DNA of 21,075 bases, taken from Flavobacterium psychrophilum. GTDB taxonomy: Bacteria > Bacteroidota > Bacteroidia > Flavobacteriales > Flavobacteriaceae. Shown here one piece after another: positions 7,661 to 16,066 of this stretch (positions are counted from its first letter, which is position 1; every line of letters begins with the position of its first letter). Under the pieces are notes generated by a model. That model did not search any database. It saw only the letters and a list, made by a program, of their open reading frames with translations, and was not told the DNA's origin. Where the stretch lies: the NCBI GenBank assembly GCA_945907225.1, contig CAMDSN010000006.1, positions 1 through 21,075 on the forward strand, in the 5' to 3' direction. A program made the translations under genes and the position numbers.

Positions 7661-9307
7661 TTGAAAAAAATAGTTATTTACATCAGTTTAATTTTCATAA
7701 CACTTACAAGTGGAATTGCACAAAATTCTTCAAAAATAATTGTAGAACATGCCGATTTTTTTGATGTAGACGAGACAAAATTCCCAGACGCAGCTTTATT
7801 ACAAGGAAATGTTAGAGTAAACCATGAAGGTGTAGTATTTACGTGCAATAAAGCTTATTATTTTCAGAAAGAAAATTATATCAAAGCTTTTGGAGAAGTT
7901 CAGATGGTTCAGGGCGACACCCTTTATCTCAATAGCAAGTATGCCGAATATAATGGTGAAGTAAGACAAGCTTATGCAACGGGAAGTGTTGTTATGCGTT
8001 CTCCAGAATCTACATTGGTTACCGACACAATTAACTTTGATAGAAATACGCAAGAGGCCTTTTATAATACCTACGGCATCATAACAAATAAAGAAAATAA
8101 ACTCAGGAGCAAATCTGGAAGATATTTTGTTACTCAAAAAAAATTCAAATTTCTTACGGCAGTTACCATTACAAATCCAAAATACACCATTAAATCAAAC
8201 CACCTTGATTACTTCACAAACTCAGGACATTCCTACTTGTTTGGTCCCTCAACAATTGAGAGCAAAGAGAATTTTATCTATACAGAAAAGGGATTTTATG
8301 ACACCAAAAAAAACGTAGCCTATTTTTTGCGAAAATCATATATAAAATACAAGGATCGTAAAATAGAGGCCGATAGTTTATTTTACAATAGAAATAAAGA
8401 ATATGCCTCTGGAACAAATAATGTGAAAATTACTGACACAATTAACAAAGGAATAATTAAAGGACATTTTGCGGAAATATATAGGAACTTAAAGACCGAA
8501 AAAGATTCCATGATTATCACAAAAAGAGCTATTGCAATTTCACTGATTGAAAATGACTCAATGTACATTCACGGGAAGAAAATGCTAATAACAGGAAAAA
8601 CTGGAGACCGAACAATTCGCGCTTTTAACAATGTTCGTTTTTATAAAAGTGATATGAGCGGGAAATGCGATTCCATAAACTCAAGTCAAACCAAGGCATT
8701 AACAAAATTAATAGGAAGGCCAATAATTTGGAATTTTGAAAATCAAATGACTGGAGATATTATGCATCTCATTGGAAACAATAAATCTGAAAAATTAGAT
8801 TCTCTAAAAGTCCTCAACAATGCTTTTCTCATATCGAAAGATACTATAGGCAATGGCTATAATCAGGTAAAGGGACAAAACTTATATGGTAAATTTAAAG
8901 ACAATAAACTGAGTGAAGTTGATATTATTAAGAATGCAGAAGTAATTTATTATCTGCGTAATGACAAACAAGAACTTATCGGGATCAATAAAAGTGTCGG
9001 CAGTAAAATAAATATGATCATGGATAAAAACACGATTGAAACTCTGACCGTATTTTCTAATCCCGATGGAGATGTTTACCCAGATAAAGATTTGCCCGAA
9101 AACGCGAGAAAACTCAGAGGTTTTGAATGGCGAGGTGATGAAAGAATAAAATCAAAAGAGGATGTTTTTCCCGAAGAAGAAAACGAGCTAGATGATAAGA
9201 TTCAAGCCAATAAAAAAATCGAGATGGACAAAGAAAATGTGCCACTAGAACCAAGTAAAGAAACGTTAAACTATGATAAGAACAATCCGAAATCAAAAGA
9301 TAAGTAA
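7661..9307 (+). CDS. OstA-like (LptA-related, OstA_2) envelope protein
   Basis: 548 residues beginning at TTG. An in-frame TAA at 7658-7660 abuts this codon, and starting here gives a signal peptide (MKKIVIYISLIFITLTSGIAQ, cleavage near residue 20). The mature N-terminus carries an LptA/OstA beta-taco pattern: LLQGNVRVNHEGVVFTCNKAYYF (47-69), YIKAFGEVQMVQGDTLYLNSKYAEY, and a further series of short beta repeats to about residue 350. In Bacteroidota such proteins are thought to take part in lipopolysaccharide transport to the outer membrane. The last 70 or so residues are highly charged (DEE/K-rich) and probably disordered. It lies 23 bases before the aminotransferase gene and is probably co-transcribed with it. 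Confidence 0.8.
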   Translation: MKKIVIYISLIFITLTSGIAQNSSKIIVEHADFFDVDETKFPDAALLQGNVRVNHEGVVFTCNKAYYFQKENYIKAFGEVQMVQGDTLYLNSKYAEYNGEVRQAYATGSVVMRSPESTLVTDTINFDRNTQEAFYNTYGIITNKENKLRSKSGRYFVTQKKFKFLTAVTITNPKYTIKSNHLDYFTNSGHSYLFGPSTIESKENFIYTEKGFYDTKKNVAYFLRKSYIKYKDRKIEADSLFYNRNKEYASGTNNVKITDTINKGIIKGHFAEIYRNLKTEKDSMIITKRAIAISLIENDSMYIHGKKMLITGKTGDRTIRAFNNVRFYKSDMSGKCDSINSSQTKALTKLIGRPIIWNFENQMTGDIMHLIGNNKSEKLDSLKVLNNAFLISKDTIGNGYNQVKGQNLYGKFKDNKLSEVDIIKNAEVIYYLRNDKQELIGINKSVGSKINMIMDKNTIETLTVFSNPDGDVYPDKDLPENARKLRGFEWRGDERIKSKEDVFPEEENELDDKIQANKKIEMDKENVPLEPSKETLNYDKNNPKSKDK

Positions 9308-9330
9308 CACTTTGAATTGGATGACCAGTC

Positions 9331-10518
9331 ATGAAAAATAAATTCCTAAAATACCAAGCGCAAACTTCTCCATATCCATTAGGAATGGAAATTTCTCATG
9401 CAATCGGAACCTACATCTTTGACACAAACAATAAAAAATATTTAGATTTTGTGGCAGGTGTTTCGGCAACGAGTTTGGGGCATCAGCATCCAAAAGTTAA
9501 CCAAGCTATTAAAGACCAGTTAGACAAATATTCTCATGTAATGGTTTATGGCGAATATGCACAGCAACCAGCAGTTGAATACTGCAAATTATTAGTGGCT
9601 AATTTACCCAAAAATTTAAACAAAGTTTACCTTGTCAATTCAGGAACTGAAGCTTGTGAAGGAGCATTAAAATTAGCCCGTAGAGTTACAGGAAGAAGCC
9701 AATTAATTTCTTGCCATAATGCGTATCATGGGAATACCATGGGTGCTATGAGTGTCATGGGATTTGAAGAACGAAAGCAAATCTTTCGGCCTTTAATTCC
9801 AGATGTAGATTTTATTACTTTCAATAATGAAGAGGACATAAATAAAATAACTTCTAAAACTGCCGGGATTATATTGGAGAGTATTCAGGGTGGTGCGGGT
9901 TTTATTGAACCTAAAAATGATTTTTTGACTAAGATTAAAAAACGCTGTGATGAAGTTGGCGCTCTACTAATTTTGGATGAAATTCAACCCGGATTTGGCA
10001 GAACAGGTAAATTATTTGGATTTGAAAACTATAACGTTGAGCCAGACGTCATAATTATTGGAAAAGGCATGGCAGGCGGCATGCCCGTAGGTGGCTTTGT
10101 AGCCAATGAAAAGCACATGGATTTGCTTGGTCACGATCCTAAGTTGGGTCACATCACTACATTTGGCGGACACCCTGTGATAGCCGCTGCTTGTCTAGCA
10201 ACACTTAAAGAGATTTTGGAAAAAGAGTATGCAAAAAAAGCGTTAGCAAAAGAAAAAATATTTCGTGAACTTTTAGTCCACCCCCTAATTGAAGAGGTTC
10301 GCGGCAAAGGTCTTATGTTGGCTGCCATGACAAAAAACGCAGCAGTAACCAATGCAACTATATTTAAATGTCAAGATAAAGGATTGATATTATTTTGGCT
10401 TCTTTTTGAGGAATGTGCCATCAGAATTACCCCTCCACTAACCATATCAGAAGCCGAAATTAGAGAAGGATGCGGAATCATAATTGAAGCACTAAACGAA
10501 ATTTTAGCGGAAAGCTAG
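9331..10518 (+). CDS. Class III PLP-dependent aminotransferase (acetylornithine/ornithine aminotransferase-like)
   Basis: 395 residues. Fold-type I class III motifs are clear: NSGTEACEGALKLAR (103-117), which binds the cofactor phosphate; AYHGNTMGAMS (131-141); LILDEIQPGFGRTG (213-226), with Asp216 holding the pyridine nitrogen; and IIIGKGMAGGMPVGG (241-255), with Lys245 forming the Schiff base with pyridoxal phosphate. The family moves an amino group from an omega-amino donor to 2-oxoglutarate. Length and motifs fit the acetylornithine/ornithine/GABA group, but the substrate cannot be fixed from sequence and no arginine or proline pathway gene is nearby. It follows the OstA-like gene closely and precedes a TPR gene that has its own likely promoter. 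Confidence 0.85.
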   Translation: MKNKFLKYQAQTSPYPLGMEISHAIGTYIFDTNNKKYLDFVAGVSATSLGHQHPKVNQAIKDQLDKYSHVMVYGEYAQQPAVEYCKLLVANLPKNLNKVYLVNSGTEACEGALKLARRVTGRSQLISCHNAYHGNTMGAMSVMGFEERKQIFRPLIPDVDFITFNNEEDINKITSKTAGIILESIQGGAGFIEPKNDFLTKIKKRCDEVGALLILDEIQPGFGRTGKLFGFENYNVEPDVIIIGKGMAGGMPVGGFVANEKHMDLLGHDPKLGHITTFGGHPVIAAACLATLKEILEKEYAKKALAKEKIFRELLVHPLIEEVRGKGLMLAAMTKNAAVTNATIFKCQDKGLILFWLLFEECAIRITPPLTISEAEIREGCGIIIEALNEILAES

Positions 10519-10580
10519 CCTCTTTTATTGTTAATTAATTTGTTTACAACAAAAATTGTTTTTTATAAAAAAACATAGTG

Positions 10581-10610
10581 TTTGCCTTAATTTTATTGTG
10601 GCTAATTTTA
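10581..10610 (+). promoter_or_regulatory. Putative promoter for the TPR-aroE-rlmH cluster
   Basis: TTTG at 10581-10584, an 18-base spacer, and TAATTTTA at 10603-10610 (one mismatch to TAnnTTTG in the last base). The TPR gene ATG follows after ten bases, giving a very short leader. Confidence 0.4.
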
Positions 10611-10620
10611 ACTTTAATTT

Positions 10621-12021
10621 ATGTATTTAGACCACGACGCAGAAGATTATAACTTATCCCTGAAAAAATTTGAATCGATGTTGAAAACCAACAAAGTTCT
10701 ATTTTTTGACTCAGAAGAATTCGAGGAAATTATCCTGCATTATCTTGACATAGGAAAAGCAACTTTGGCAAAGAAAGCCTTGAGATTAGGCTTAGAACAG
10801 CACCCAAAATCTACCGGTTTAAAACTTGTTCAGGTAGAAATGTTAGTATATGAAGACAAACTTGACCAAGCTGAAAAATTATTAAATGAACTGTATGCAA
10901 TTGAGCCCACTAATGAAGAAATATTCATTCAAAAAGCTACAATTTATTCAAAACGTGATAACCATGAAAAAGCGGTTGAACTGCTAGAAACTGCTTTAAA
11001 ATACACCGAAGATTTTGCAGATGTATATAACTTAATTGGCATGGAATATTTATTTATGGATAAACTTCAACTAGCCAAAGAAAACTTCATTAAATGTTTA
11101 GAAGTTGATTTTGAAGATCAATCAGCTCTATATAATGTTGTTTACTGCTTTGAATTTTTAGATCAAAATAAAGAAGCTATAGATTATCTTAAAACATACA
11201 TAGATAAAAATCCATATAGTGAAATTGCATGGCATCAAGTGGGTAGGCTATACTATGGCCTAAAGGATTTCAAAAATGCTTTAAAAGCATTTGAATTCGC
11301 AACTTATATAGACGAAGAATTTGTTGGCGCATTCATGGAAAAAGCAAAAGCATTAGAACGCTTAAAAAAACATGAAGACGCTATTGAAAGTTATAAAAAG
11401 ACAATCGAGTTAGATGATCCAACGTCTTATGCCTTATTACGGATTGGCAAATGTTATGAAAAACTTGGTAATAATATTCTAGCACTAAAATTTTACAACA
11501 AAACCGTACACGAAGATCCGCTTTTAGACAAAGGTTGGGTAGCCATAACAGACTTTTATGTTCGTCAAAAGAATTACCAAAAAGCACTTTTCTATATTAA
11601 TAAAGCCATAGCTATAGATGATCAAAATCGATTGTATTGGAGGCGCTATGCCACCATTAACAAAGTAATGGATCAATTTAAAGAGGCTGAATTTGGATAC
11701 AGAAAAGCAATTGAATTTGGTGATTACCAATTAGATACATGGCTATTTTGGGTAGATATGATGAAAATAATGGAAGAATATAATAATGCGATTTTAACAC
11801 TAATTCAAGCTGCTGAATATTTCCCAGACGATCATAAAATAGAATATAGAATGGCTGGTTTTCATTTTCTATTAAATGAAATTGAAAAAGGAACTTTCCA
11901 TTTAAGTAATGGTTTGCGATTAAATTTTAAAAATAATACCATTATTAAAGATTTGTTCCCAACCATTTGGGAGAAAAAAAAGGTACAAGATTGTATTACA
12001 AAACACAAAAAACCAAACTAA
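10621..12021 (+). CDS. Tetratricopeptide-repeat protein
   Basis: 466 residues made almost entirely of helical repeats of about 34 residues; clear TPR consensus pieces include AEKLLNELYAIEPTNEE, AVELLETALKYTEDFAD, ALKAFEFATYIDEEFVG, AIESYKKTIELDDP and ALFYINKAIAIDDQN. About ten or more repeats fit. There is no signal peptide and no membrane helix, so it is probably a cytoplasmic scaffold or adaptor. Its partner is not evident. Its TAA is immediately followed by the aroE ATG with no base between them, which argues for one transcript and perhaps translational coupling. Confidence 0.85.
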   Translation: MYLDHDAEDYNLSLKKFESMLKTNKVLFFDSEEFEEIILHYLDIGKATLAKKALRLGLEQHPKSTGLKLVQVEMLVYEDKLDQAEKLLNELYAIEPTNEEIFIQKATIYSKRDNHEKAVELLETALKYTEDFADVYNLIGMEYLFMDKLQLAKENFIKCLEVDFEDQSALYNVVYCFEFLDQNKEAIDYLKTYIDKNPYSEIAWHQVGRLYYGLKDFKNALKAFEFATYIDEEFVGAFMEKAKALERLKKHEDAIESYKKTIELDDPTSYALLRIGKCYEKLGNNILALKFYNKTVHEDPLLDKGWVAITDFYVRQKNYQKALFYINKAIAIDDQNRLYWRRYATINKVMDQFKEAEFGYRKAIEFGDYQLDTWLFWVDMMKIMEEYNNAILTLIQAAEYFPDDHKIEYRMAGFHFLLNEIEKGTFHLSNGLRLNFKNNTIIKDLFPTIWEKKKVQDCITKHKKPN

Positions 12022-12795
12022 ATGTCGCAAAGGCAATTTGGCCTAATCGGTAAAAATATTGACTATTCATTTTCGAAGAAATACTTTACAAAAAAATTTG
12101 ATCTCGAGAATCTAACCGATTGTATCTATGAAAATTTTGATATTAATTCAATTGAAGAATTTCCCCAAATAATTGCTTCTAATCCCAACCTTAAAGGATT
12201 GAATGTAACTATTCCCTATAAAAAAAACATACTAAAACAGCTCGATAAGATATCTAAAAATGCTAATAAGATTGGGGCCGTAAATGTTATAAAAATAATT
12301 AAAATTGAATCAAACTCCAATAAAAAGAAAAACAAAACCATACTAAAAGGCTATAACTCTGACTATTATGGCTTTAAGAAATCTTTAAAACCGCTCTTAC
12401 AAACACATCATAAAAAAGCACTTATACTTGGCACAGGGGGCTCTGCAAAAGCAGTTTCATTTGCCTTAACCAAACTCGGAATACCCAGTGTTTTTGTAAG
12501 TAGAAATCCAAAAGAGGATGCCATTAATTACGATCAACTTAATATATTAACTTTTGATAGGTATCAAATTATTATTAATTGCACTCCGCTTGGCACAAGT
12601 CCAAACATAACAGAATTTCCTCAAATACCTTACAATTTCCTTACAGACAAGCATATTGCATTCGACTTAATATACAACCCCGAAGAAACGGAGTTCTTAA
12701 AAAGAGCAAAGAAAAATGGGGCAGTCACAAAAAACGGATATGAAATGTTACTTTTTCAAGCGGAAAAAGCATGGCAAATTTGGAATAAAAAATAA
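12022..12795 (+). CDS. aroE: Shikimate dehydrogenase
   Basis: 257 residues. AroE reduces 3-dehydroshikimate to shikimate with NADPH in aromatic amino acid synthesis. Seen: the shikimate-binding serines in DYSFSKKYF (14-22), NVTIPYK (61-67, catalytic Lys67), IGAVNVI (84-90), GYNSDYYGF (110-118, catalytic Asp114), the nucleotide loop ILGTGGSAKA (135-144), INCTPLGTSP (185-194) and NGYEMLLFQAEKAW near the C-terminus. A lysine- and asparagine-rich insert (about 94-107) separates two strands and is probably a surface loop. The gene begins directly after the TPR stop codon and ends five bases before rlmH. Confidence 0.93.
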   Translation: MSQRQFGLIGKNIDYSFSKKYFTKKFDLENLTDCIYENFDINSIEEFPQIIASNPNLKGLNVTIPYKKNILKQLDKISKNANKIGAVNVIKIIKIESNSNKKKNKTILKGYNSDYYGFKKSLKPLLQTHHKKALILGTGGSAKAVSFALTKLGIPSVFVSRNPKEDAINYDQLNILTFDRYQIIINCTPLGTSPNITEFPQIPYNFLTDKHIAFDLIYNPEETEFLKRAKKNGAVTKNGYEMLLFQAEKAWQIWNKK

Positions 12796-12800
12796 AAGTA

Positions 12801-13274
12801 ATGAACATCAAACTCATAGCTATTGGCAAGACTGACAACAAAGCATTACAAACCTTGATTGATGATTATGCAAAACGATTGTCCTTTTACATAAAATATG
12901 AAATAGAAATAATTCCTGATATAAAAAATGTTAAAAATCTATCTGAAAGTCAGCAAAAAGAAAAAGAAGGCGAACTAATTTTATCAAAAGTAGGACCAAC
13001 TGAGCAACTCATCTTACTAGATGAAAATGGTATTTCGTTTTCAAGTGTTGGATTTTCTGAATATTTACAAAAGAAAATGAATACTGGGGCAAAAACATTA
13101 GTATTTGTTATAGGTGGCCCATACGGGTTTAGCGAAAAAGTTCATGAAAAATCATCAAGTAAAGTGTCACTTTCAAAAATGACCTTTTCACATCAAATGG
13201 TTCGATTATTTTTCACCGAACAGCTCTACAGAAGTTTTACCATTTTGAAAAATGAACCGTACCACCATCAATAG
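12801..13274 (+). CDS. rlmH: 23S rRNA pseudouridine-1915 N3-methyltransferase (SPOUT family)
   Basis: 157 residues, the usual RlmH length. It methylates N3 of pseudouridine 1915 in helix 69 of 23S rRNA. The SPOUT knot motifs are present: LLDENG (72-77), FVIGGPYGF (102-110) and the C-terminal LSKMTFSHQMVRLFFTEQLYR followed by KNEPYHHQ, which closes the S-adenosylmethionine site. It ends the TPR-aroE-rlmH run. The 101 bases to the convergent folP gene contain no convincing terminator. Confidence 0.95.
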   Translation: MNIKLIAIGKTDNKALQTLIDDYAKRLSFYIKYEIEIIPDIKNVKNLSESQQKEKEGELILSKVGPTEQLILLDENGISFSSVGFSEYLQKKMNTGAKTLVFVIGGPYGFSEKVHEKSSSKVSLSKMTFSHQMVRLFFTEQLYRSFTILKNEPYHHQ

Positions 13275-13375
13275 ATGTTTTATTTGTTCAAATCTTGCTG
13301 GCTATCTTCGTAAATTCTAAACTGTAGAATAAAAAAATATATTCAATATATTTCCAAATGTCATTATCCTTTTCT

Positions 13376-14194
13376 TTATAATTTGCCCACAAGCTTAATC
13401 GTTTCAATTGCTTCCTTAACATCGTGAACTCTTAGTATATTCGCCCCTTTTTGCAAACCTATTGTATTTAAAACAGTAGTCCCATTTAATGCTAATTCGG
13501 CAGAAGATTCTAACGTTTTATATATCATTGACTTCCTTGAAACACCTAATAAAATTGGCAGATTAAGCATCTGAAAAAAATCAAGATTATTTAAAACTTC
13601 AAAATTTTGCTCGATAGTTTTTGCAAATCCAATACCAGGGTCAATTACTAAATCGTTGATACCTTTACTTCTTGCAAGTGCAACGTTTTGAGAAAAATAA
13701 AATAGCATTTCTTTGATAATATCCGAATAAACTGTCATGCTTTGCATTGTTTGTGGATCTCCTTTCATATGCATCATAATATAAGGAACCTGAAGCTCAG
13801 CTACGACAGACATCATTAAAGGGTCCAAACGCCCAGCAGAAATATCATTAATTAAAGCTGCGCCATTATCAATCCCTACCCTAGCCACATGTGAACGAAA
13901 TGTGTCTATAGAAATTATAGCTTTAGGAAAATGTTTTAAAACTAATTTTAAAACAGGAAGCAATCTTGATATTTCTAATTCCTCTGAAACAAATTCAGCA
14001 TCAGGCTTACTCGAATATGCTCCAATATCAATAAAAGTAGCACCCTCAAACAATAACTTCTCAACCTGAAGTAGAATTGCTTTGTCGGAGGAATATTTAC
14101 CACCATCATAAAAAGAATTTGGAGTAATATTTAATATCCCCATGACTCTTGGAGTGGTCAAATCGATAAGTTTTCCGTGGCAATTTATTGTCAT
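13376..14194 (-). CDS. folP: Dihydropteroate synthase
   Basis: 272 residues from the ATG at 14194; the frame is open to an ATG at 14239, but family members begin close to MTINCHGKLI and the extra 15 residues look unstructured, so I prefer the shorter form. FolP condenses a pterin pyrophosphate with p-aminobenzoate in folate synthesis. Seen: VMGILNITPNSFYDGG (17-32), DIGAYSSKP (56-64), SIDTF (95-99), NDISAG (116-121), MHMKGDPQTMQ (141-151), DPGIGFAKT (185-193), LLGVSRKS (215-222) and RVHDV (255-259). The second loop has Ser62-Lys63, where E. coli and most others have Thr-Arg. A TACTTTCG element at 14282-14289 on this strand may be its -7 box. The gene is divergent from the DUF1599 gene. Confidence 0.94.
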   Translation of the reverse strand: MTINCHGKLIDLTTPRVMGILNITPNSFYDGGKYSSDKAILLQVEKLLFEGATFIDIGAYSSKPDAEFVSEELEISRLLPVLKLVLKHFPKAIISIDTFRSHVARVGIDNGAALINDISAGRLDPLMMSVVAELQVPYIMMHMKGDPQTMQSMTVYSDIIKEMLFYFSQNVALARSKGINDLVIDPGIGFAKTIEQNFEVLNNLDFFQMLNLPILLGVSRKSMIYKTLESSAELALNGTTVLNTIGLQKGANILRVHDVKEAIETIKLVGKL

Positions 14195-14316
14195 TGTTAA
14201 TCTTAACTGAGTTATAAGATTTTGTACTTTGTACTTCAATCTTTATTCTTTACTTTTGGGCTGACCTTAGGTCTAGGCGTACGAAAGTAAAAAAATTGTT
14301 CCAAAAAAACATTAAA

Positions 14317-14859
14317 ATGAATAAAACTTCTCAAGAATATGACAAGGTCACAGCAATTTGCAGACAACTTTTTGCCAACAAAATGAAAGACTATGGAAGT
14401 GCATGGAGAATTCTAAGATTACCATCATTAACAGACCAAATTTACATAAAGGCGCAACGCATTAGAAGTTTGCAACACAATGAGATTCGAAAAGTAGATG
14501 AGGACGAAACATCCGAGTTTATTGGAATTATAAATTACTCTATTATGGCTTTAATCCAATTGGATAAAGGCGTGGTTGAACAGCCTGATTTAGATCCCCA
14601 AAATGCAATTCAACTATATGATGAAAAAATAGAAATTACAAAATCATTAATGGAAAACAAAAATCACGATTATGGTGAAGCCTGGAGAGAAATGCGAGTT
14701 AGCTCTTTAACTGATTTAATACTTCAAAAATTGCTAAGAGTGAAACAAATAGAGGACAATAAAGGTAAAACTATAGTTTCTGAAGGAATCGACGCAAATT
14801 ATCAAGACATGATTAACTATGCCGTATTTGCTCTAATTTTGATGAAATTTAAACAGTAG
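14317..14859 (+). CDS. DUF1599-family protein with two tandem copies of the domain
   Basis: 180 residues from ATG 14317; an upstream TTG at 14296 is less likely. The two halves are clear internal repeats: residues 16-82 contain NKMKDYGSAWRILRLPSLTD and end in INYSIMALIQL, and residues 109-178 contain NKNHDYGEAWREMRVSSLTD and end in INYAVFALILM. The shared core is NK-x2-DYG-x-AWR-x2-R-x-SLTD. This is the DUF1599 (PF07659) signature as I remember it; the domain has been suggested by others to be associated with nucleotide modification (Nmad1), mostly from phage contexts. No enzymatic activity can be assigned from this sequence. There is no signal peptide, so it is cytoplasmic. It stands divergent to folP and 33 bases before the DoxX-type gene. 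Confidence 0.75.
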   Translation: MNKTSQEYDKVTAICRQLFANKMKDYGSAWRILRLPSLTDQIYIKAQRIRSLQHNEIRKVDEDETSEFIGIINYSIMALIQLDKGVVEQPDLDPQNAIQLYDEKIEITKSLMENKNHDYGEAWREMRVSSLTDLILQKLLRVKQIEDNKGKTIVSEGIDANYQDMINYAVFALILMKFKQ

Positions 14860-14892
14860 CCCCAAATAAAATTGTAATTTAAATTTATAAAA

Positions 14893-15993
14893 ATGAGAAT
14901 ATCAAAAACTACAATAGCTTGGACATTAAGAATAATTTTAGCCCTGCTTTTTATTATTTCGGCCTTTGCAAAATTATCAAAATCCCAATTATTAGATTCC
15001 CCTTATTTTGCTATTTCAACCTTTGAAGTAAAACAACTTTATCCAATGGGCTTTTCAGAGGGTATTGCTCCCTTCTTTTCAAGAGTGCTCATTGGCATTG
15101 AATTGGCTTTGGGATTTTTGTTATTACAAAAGAATTATTTACGCAAATTTATAATTCCAGTTACCCTCCTCCTACTTGTAGCTTTTATTGGGCATCTTAG
15201 TTATGTTACTTTTGCAAGCGGAGGCAATTCAGGAAATTGTGGTTGCTTTGGCGAATTAATTCCGATGACTCCCATTGAGGCAATTATAAAAAACTTTATA
15301 GCTGTTGGTTTACTCGTATATCTTTATATACTCCTACCGAAAAACGCCGCTGCAGGTAACTTTTGGATTTTAACCACGGTACTCTTCGCGACTATATTGG
15401 GTATTTTTATGTTGGCCCCAATTCAGCCAGTAGCATCTAAATATGAAGTTTCAATTCCAAATGAAACGCCTGTAGACAGTGTGAAAATAGTAGGAGTTGA
15501 CACAACAAAAACCCTAATTTTGAAAGACACAATAAAGAAAGAAGTAGTAACAAATCCGGTTGAAACATTAGAAAAAATAGAACCCTTGAAACACAAATCA
15601 GGGTATAGTCAATATTTTTCTAAAATTGACACGGGTAGAAAAACACTTTGCTTCTTTGTGCCAGGCTGTGATCATTGTAGGATAGCTGCTAAAGATTTAA
15701 CCGAATTAAAAAAGAGTGATAAAAACTTCCCTGAAATATCAATACTCTTTATGAATGAAGAAGCCGATTTAATTCCTGCATTTTTTAAAGAAGCCGGTGC
15801 CGAATATCCATATAAAATAATTGAAATAATTCCTTTTTGGAAAGTTTTAGGATCTGGTAAAGACACCCCTGGAGTCAAGTATTTATGGAACGGAAATGAA
15901 TATAAATACTACTGGGGTATAAATGAAAATAAATTTGATGCTACTGATTATAAAAATTTAATAAACAAACCATTCTCAGAATTGAAAAAATAA
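14893..15993 (+). CDS. DoxX/MauE-like membrane protein fused to a thioredoxin-like domain
   Basis: 366 residues. The N-terminal part has about five membrane helices (roughly 9-27, 60-79, 87-107, 128-148, 157-175), with a conserved MauE-type NSGNCGCFGE loop (Cys116 and Cys118) between helices 3 and 4. A linker (180-240) leads to a thioredoxin-like domain with a CDHC redox pair (Cys259 and Cys262) in FFVPGCDHCRIAA. Positive charges at the N-terminus (Arg3, Lys5, Arg13) place it inside, so the CGC loop and the CDHC domain would both face the periplasm. This layout suggests electron transfer between the membrane part and the soluble domain, in the manner of MauE/DsbD/VKOR-type proteins. That is inference. 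A secreted thioredoxin-like protein follows 73 bases downstream. Confidence 0.8.
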   Translation: MRISKTTIAWTLRIILALLFIISAFAKLSKSQLLDSPYFAISTFEVKQLYPMGFSEGIAPFFSRVLIGIELALGFLLLQKNYLRKFIIPVTLLLLVAFIGHLSYVTFASGGNSGNCGCFGELIPMTPIEAIIKNFIAVGLLVYLYILLPKNAAAGNFWILTTVLFATILGIFMLAPIQPVASKYEVSIPNETPVDSVKIVGVDTTKTLILKDTIKKEVVTNPVETLEKIEPLKHKSGYSQYFSKIDTGRKTLCFFVPGCDHCRIAAKDLTELKKSDKNFPEISILFMNEEADLIPAFFKEAGAEYPYKIIEIIPFWKVLGSGKDTPGVKYLWNGNEYKYYWGINENKFDATDYKNLINKPFSELKK

Positions 15994-16066
15994 TAAGCTC
16001 AAGTGAAATTAATAAAATGAATTATTAAAGAAAAAAACTTAACTAATTTTATAAGATTTATAAAAA

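Noticed and set aside
7799..8137. Open frame on the minus strand inside the OstA-like gene (and similar frames opposite other genes)
   Set aside because: It lies wholly within a well-supported gene, lacks recognisable motifs and has no promoter; it is a shadow frame.
10548..10564. AACAA-AAA-TTGTT followed by TTTT after the aminotransferase gene
   Set aside because: A five-pair stem with one GC pair is too weak to call a terminator in such AT-rich sequence.
13314..13330. Hairpin ATTCTA-N5-TAGAAT between convergent rlmH and folP
   Set aside because: The stem is short and AT-rich, is followed by A's on the plus strand and has no T-run in the right place for either gene, so a terminator call is not supported.
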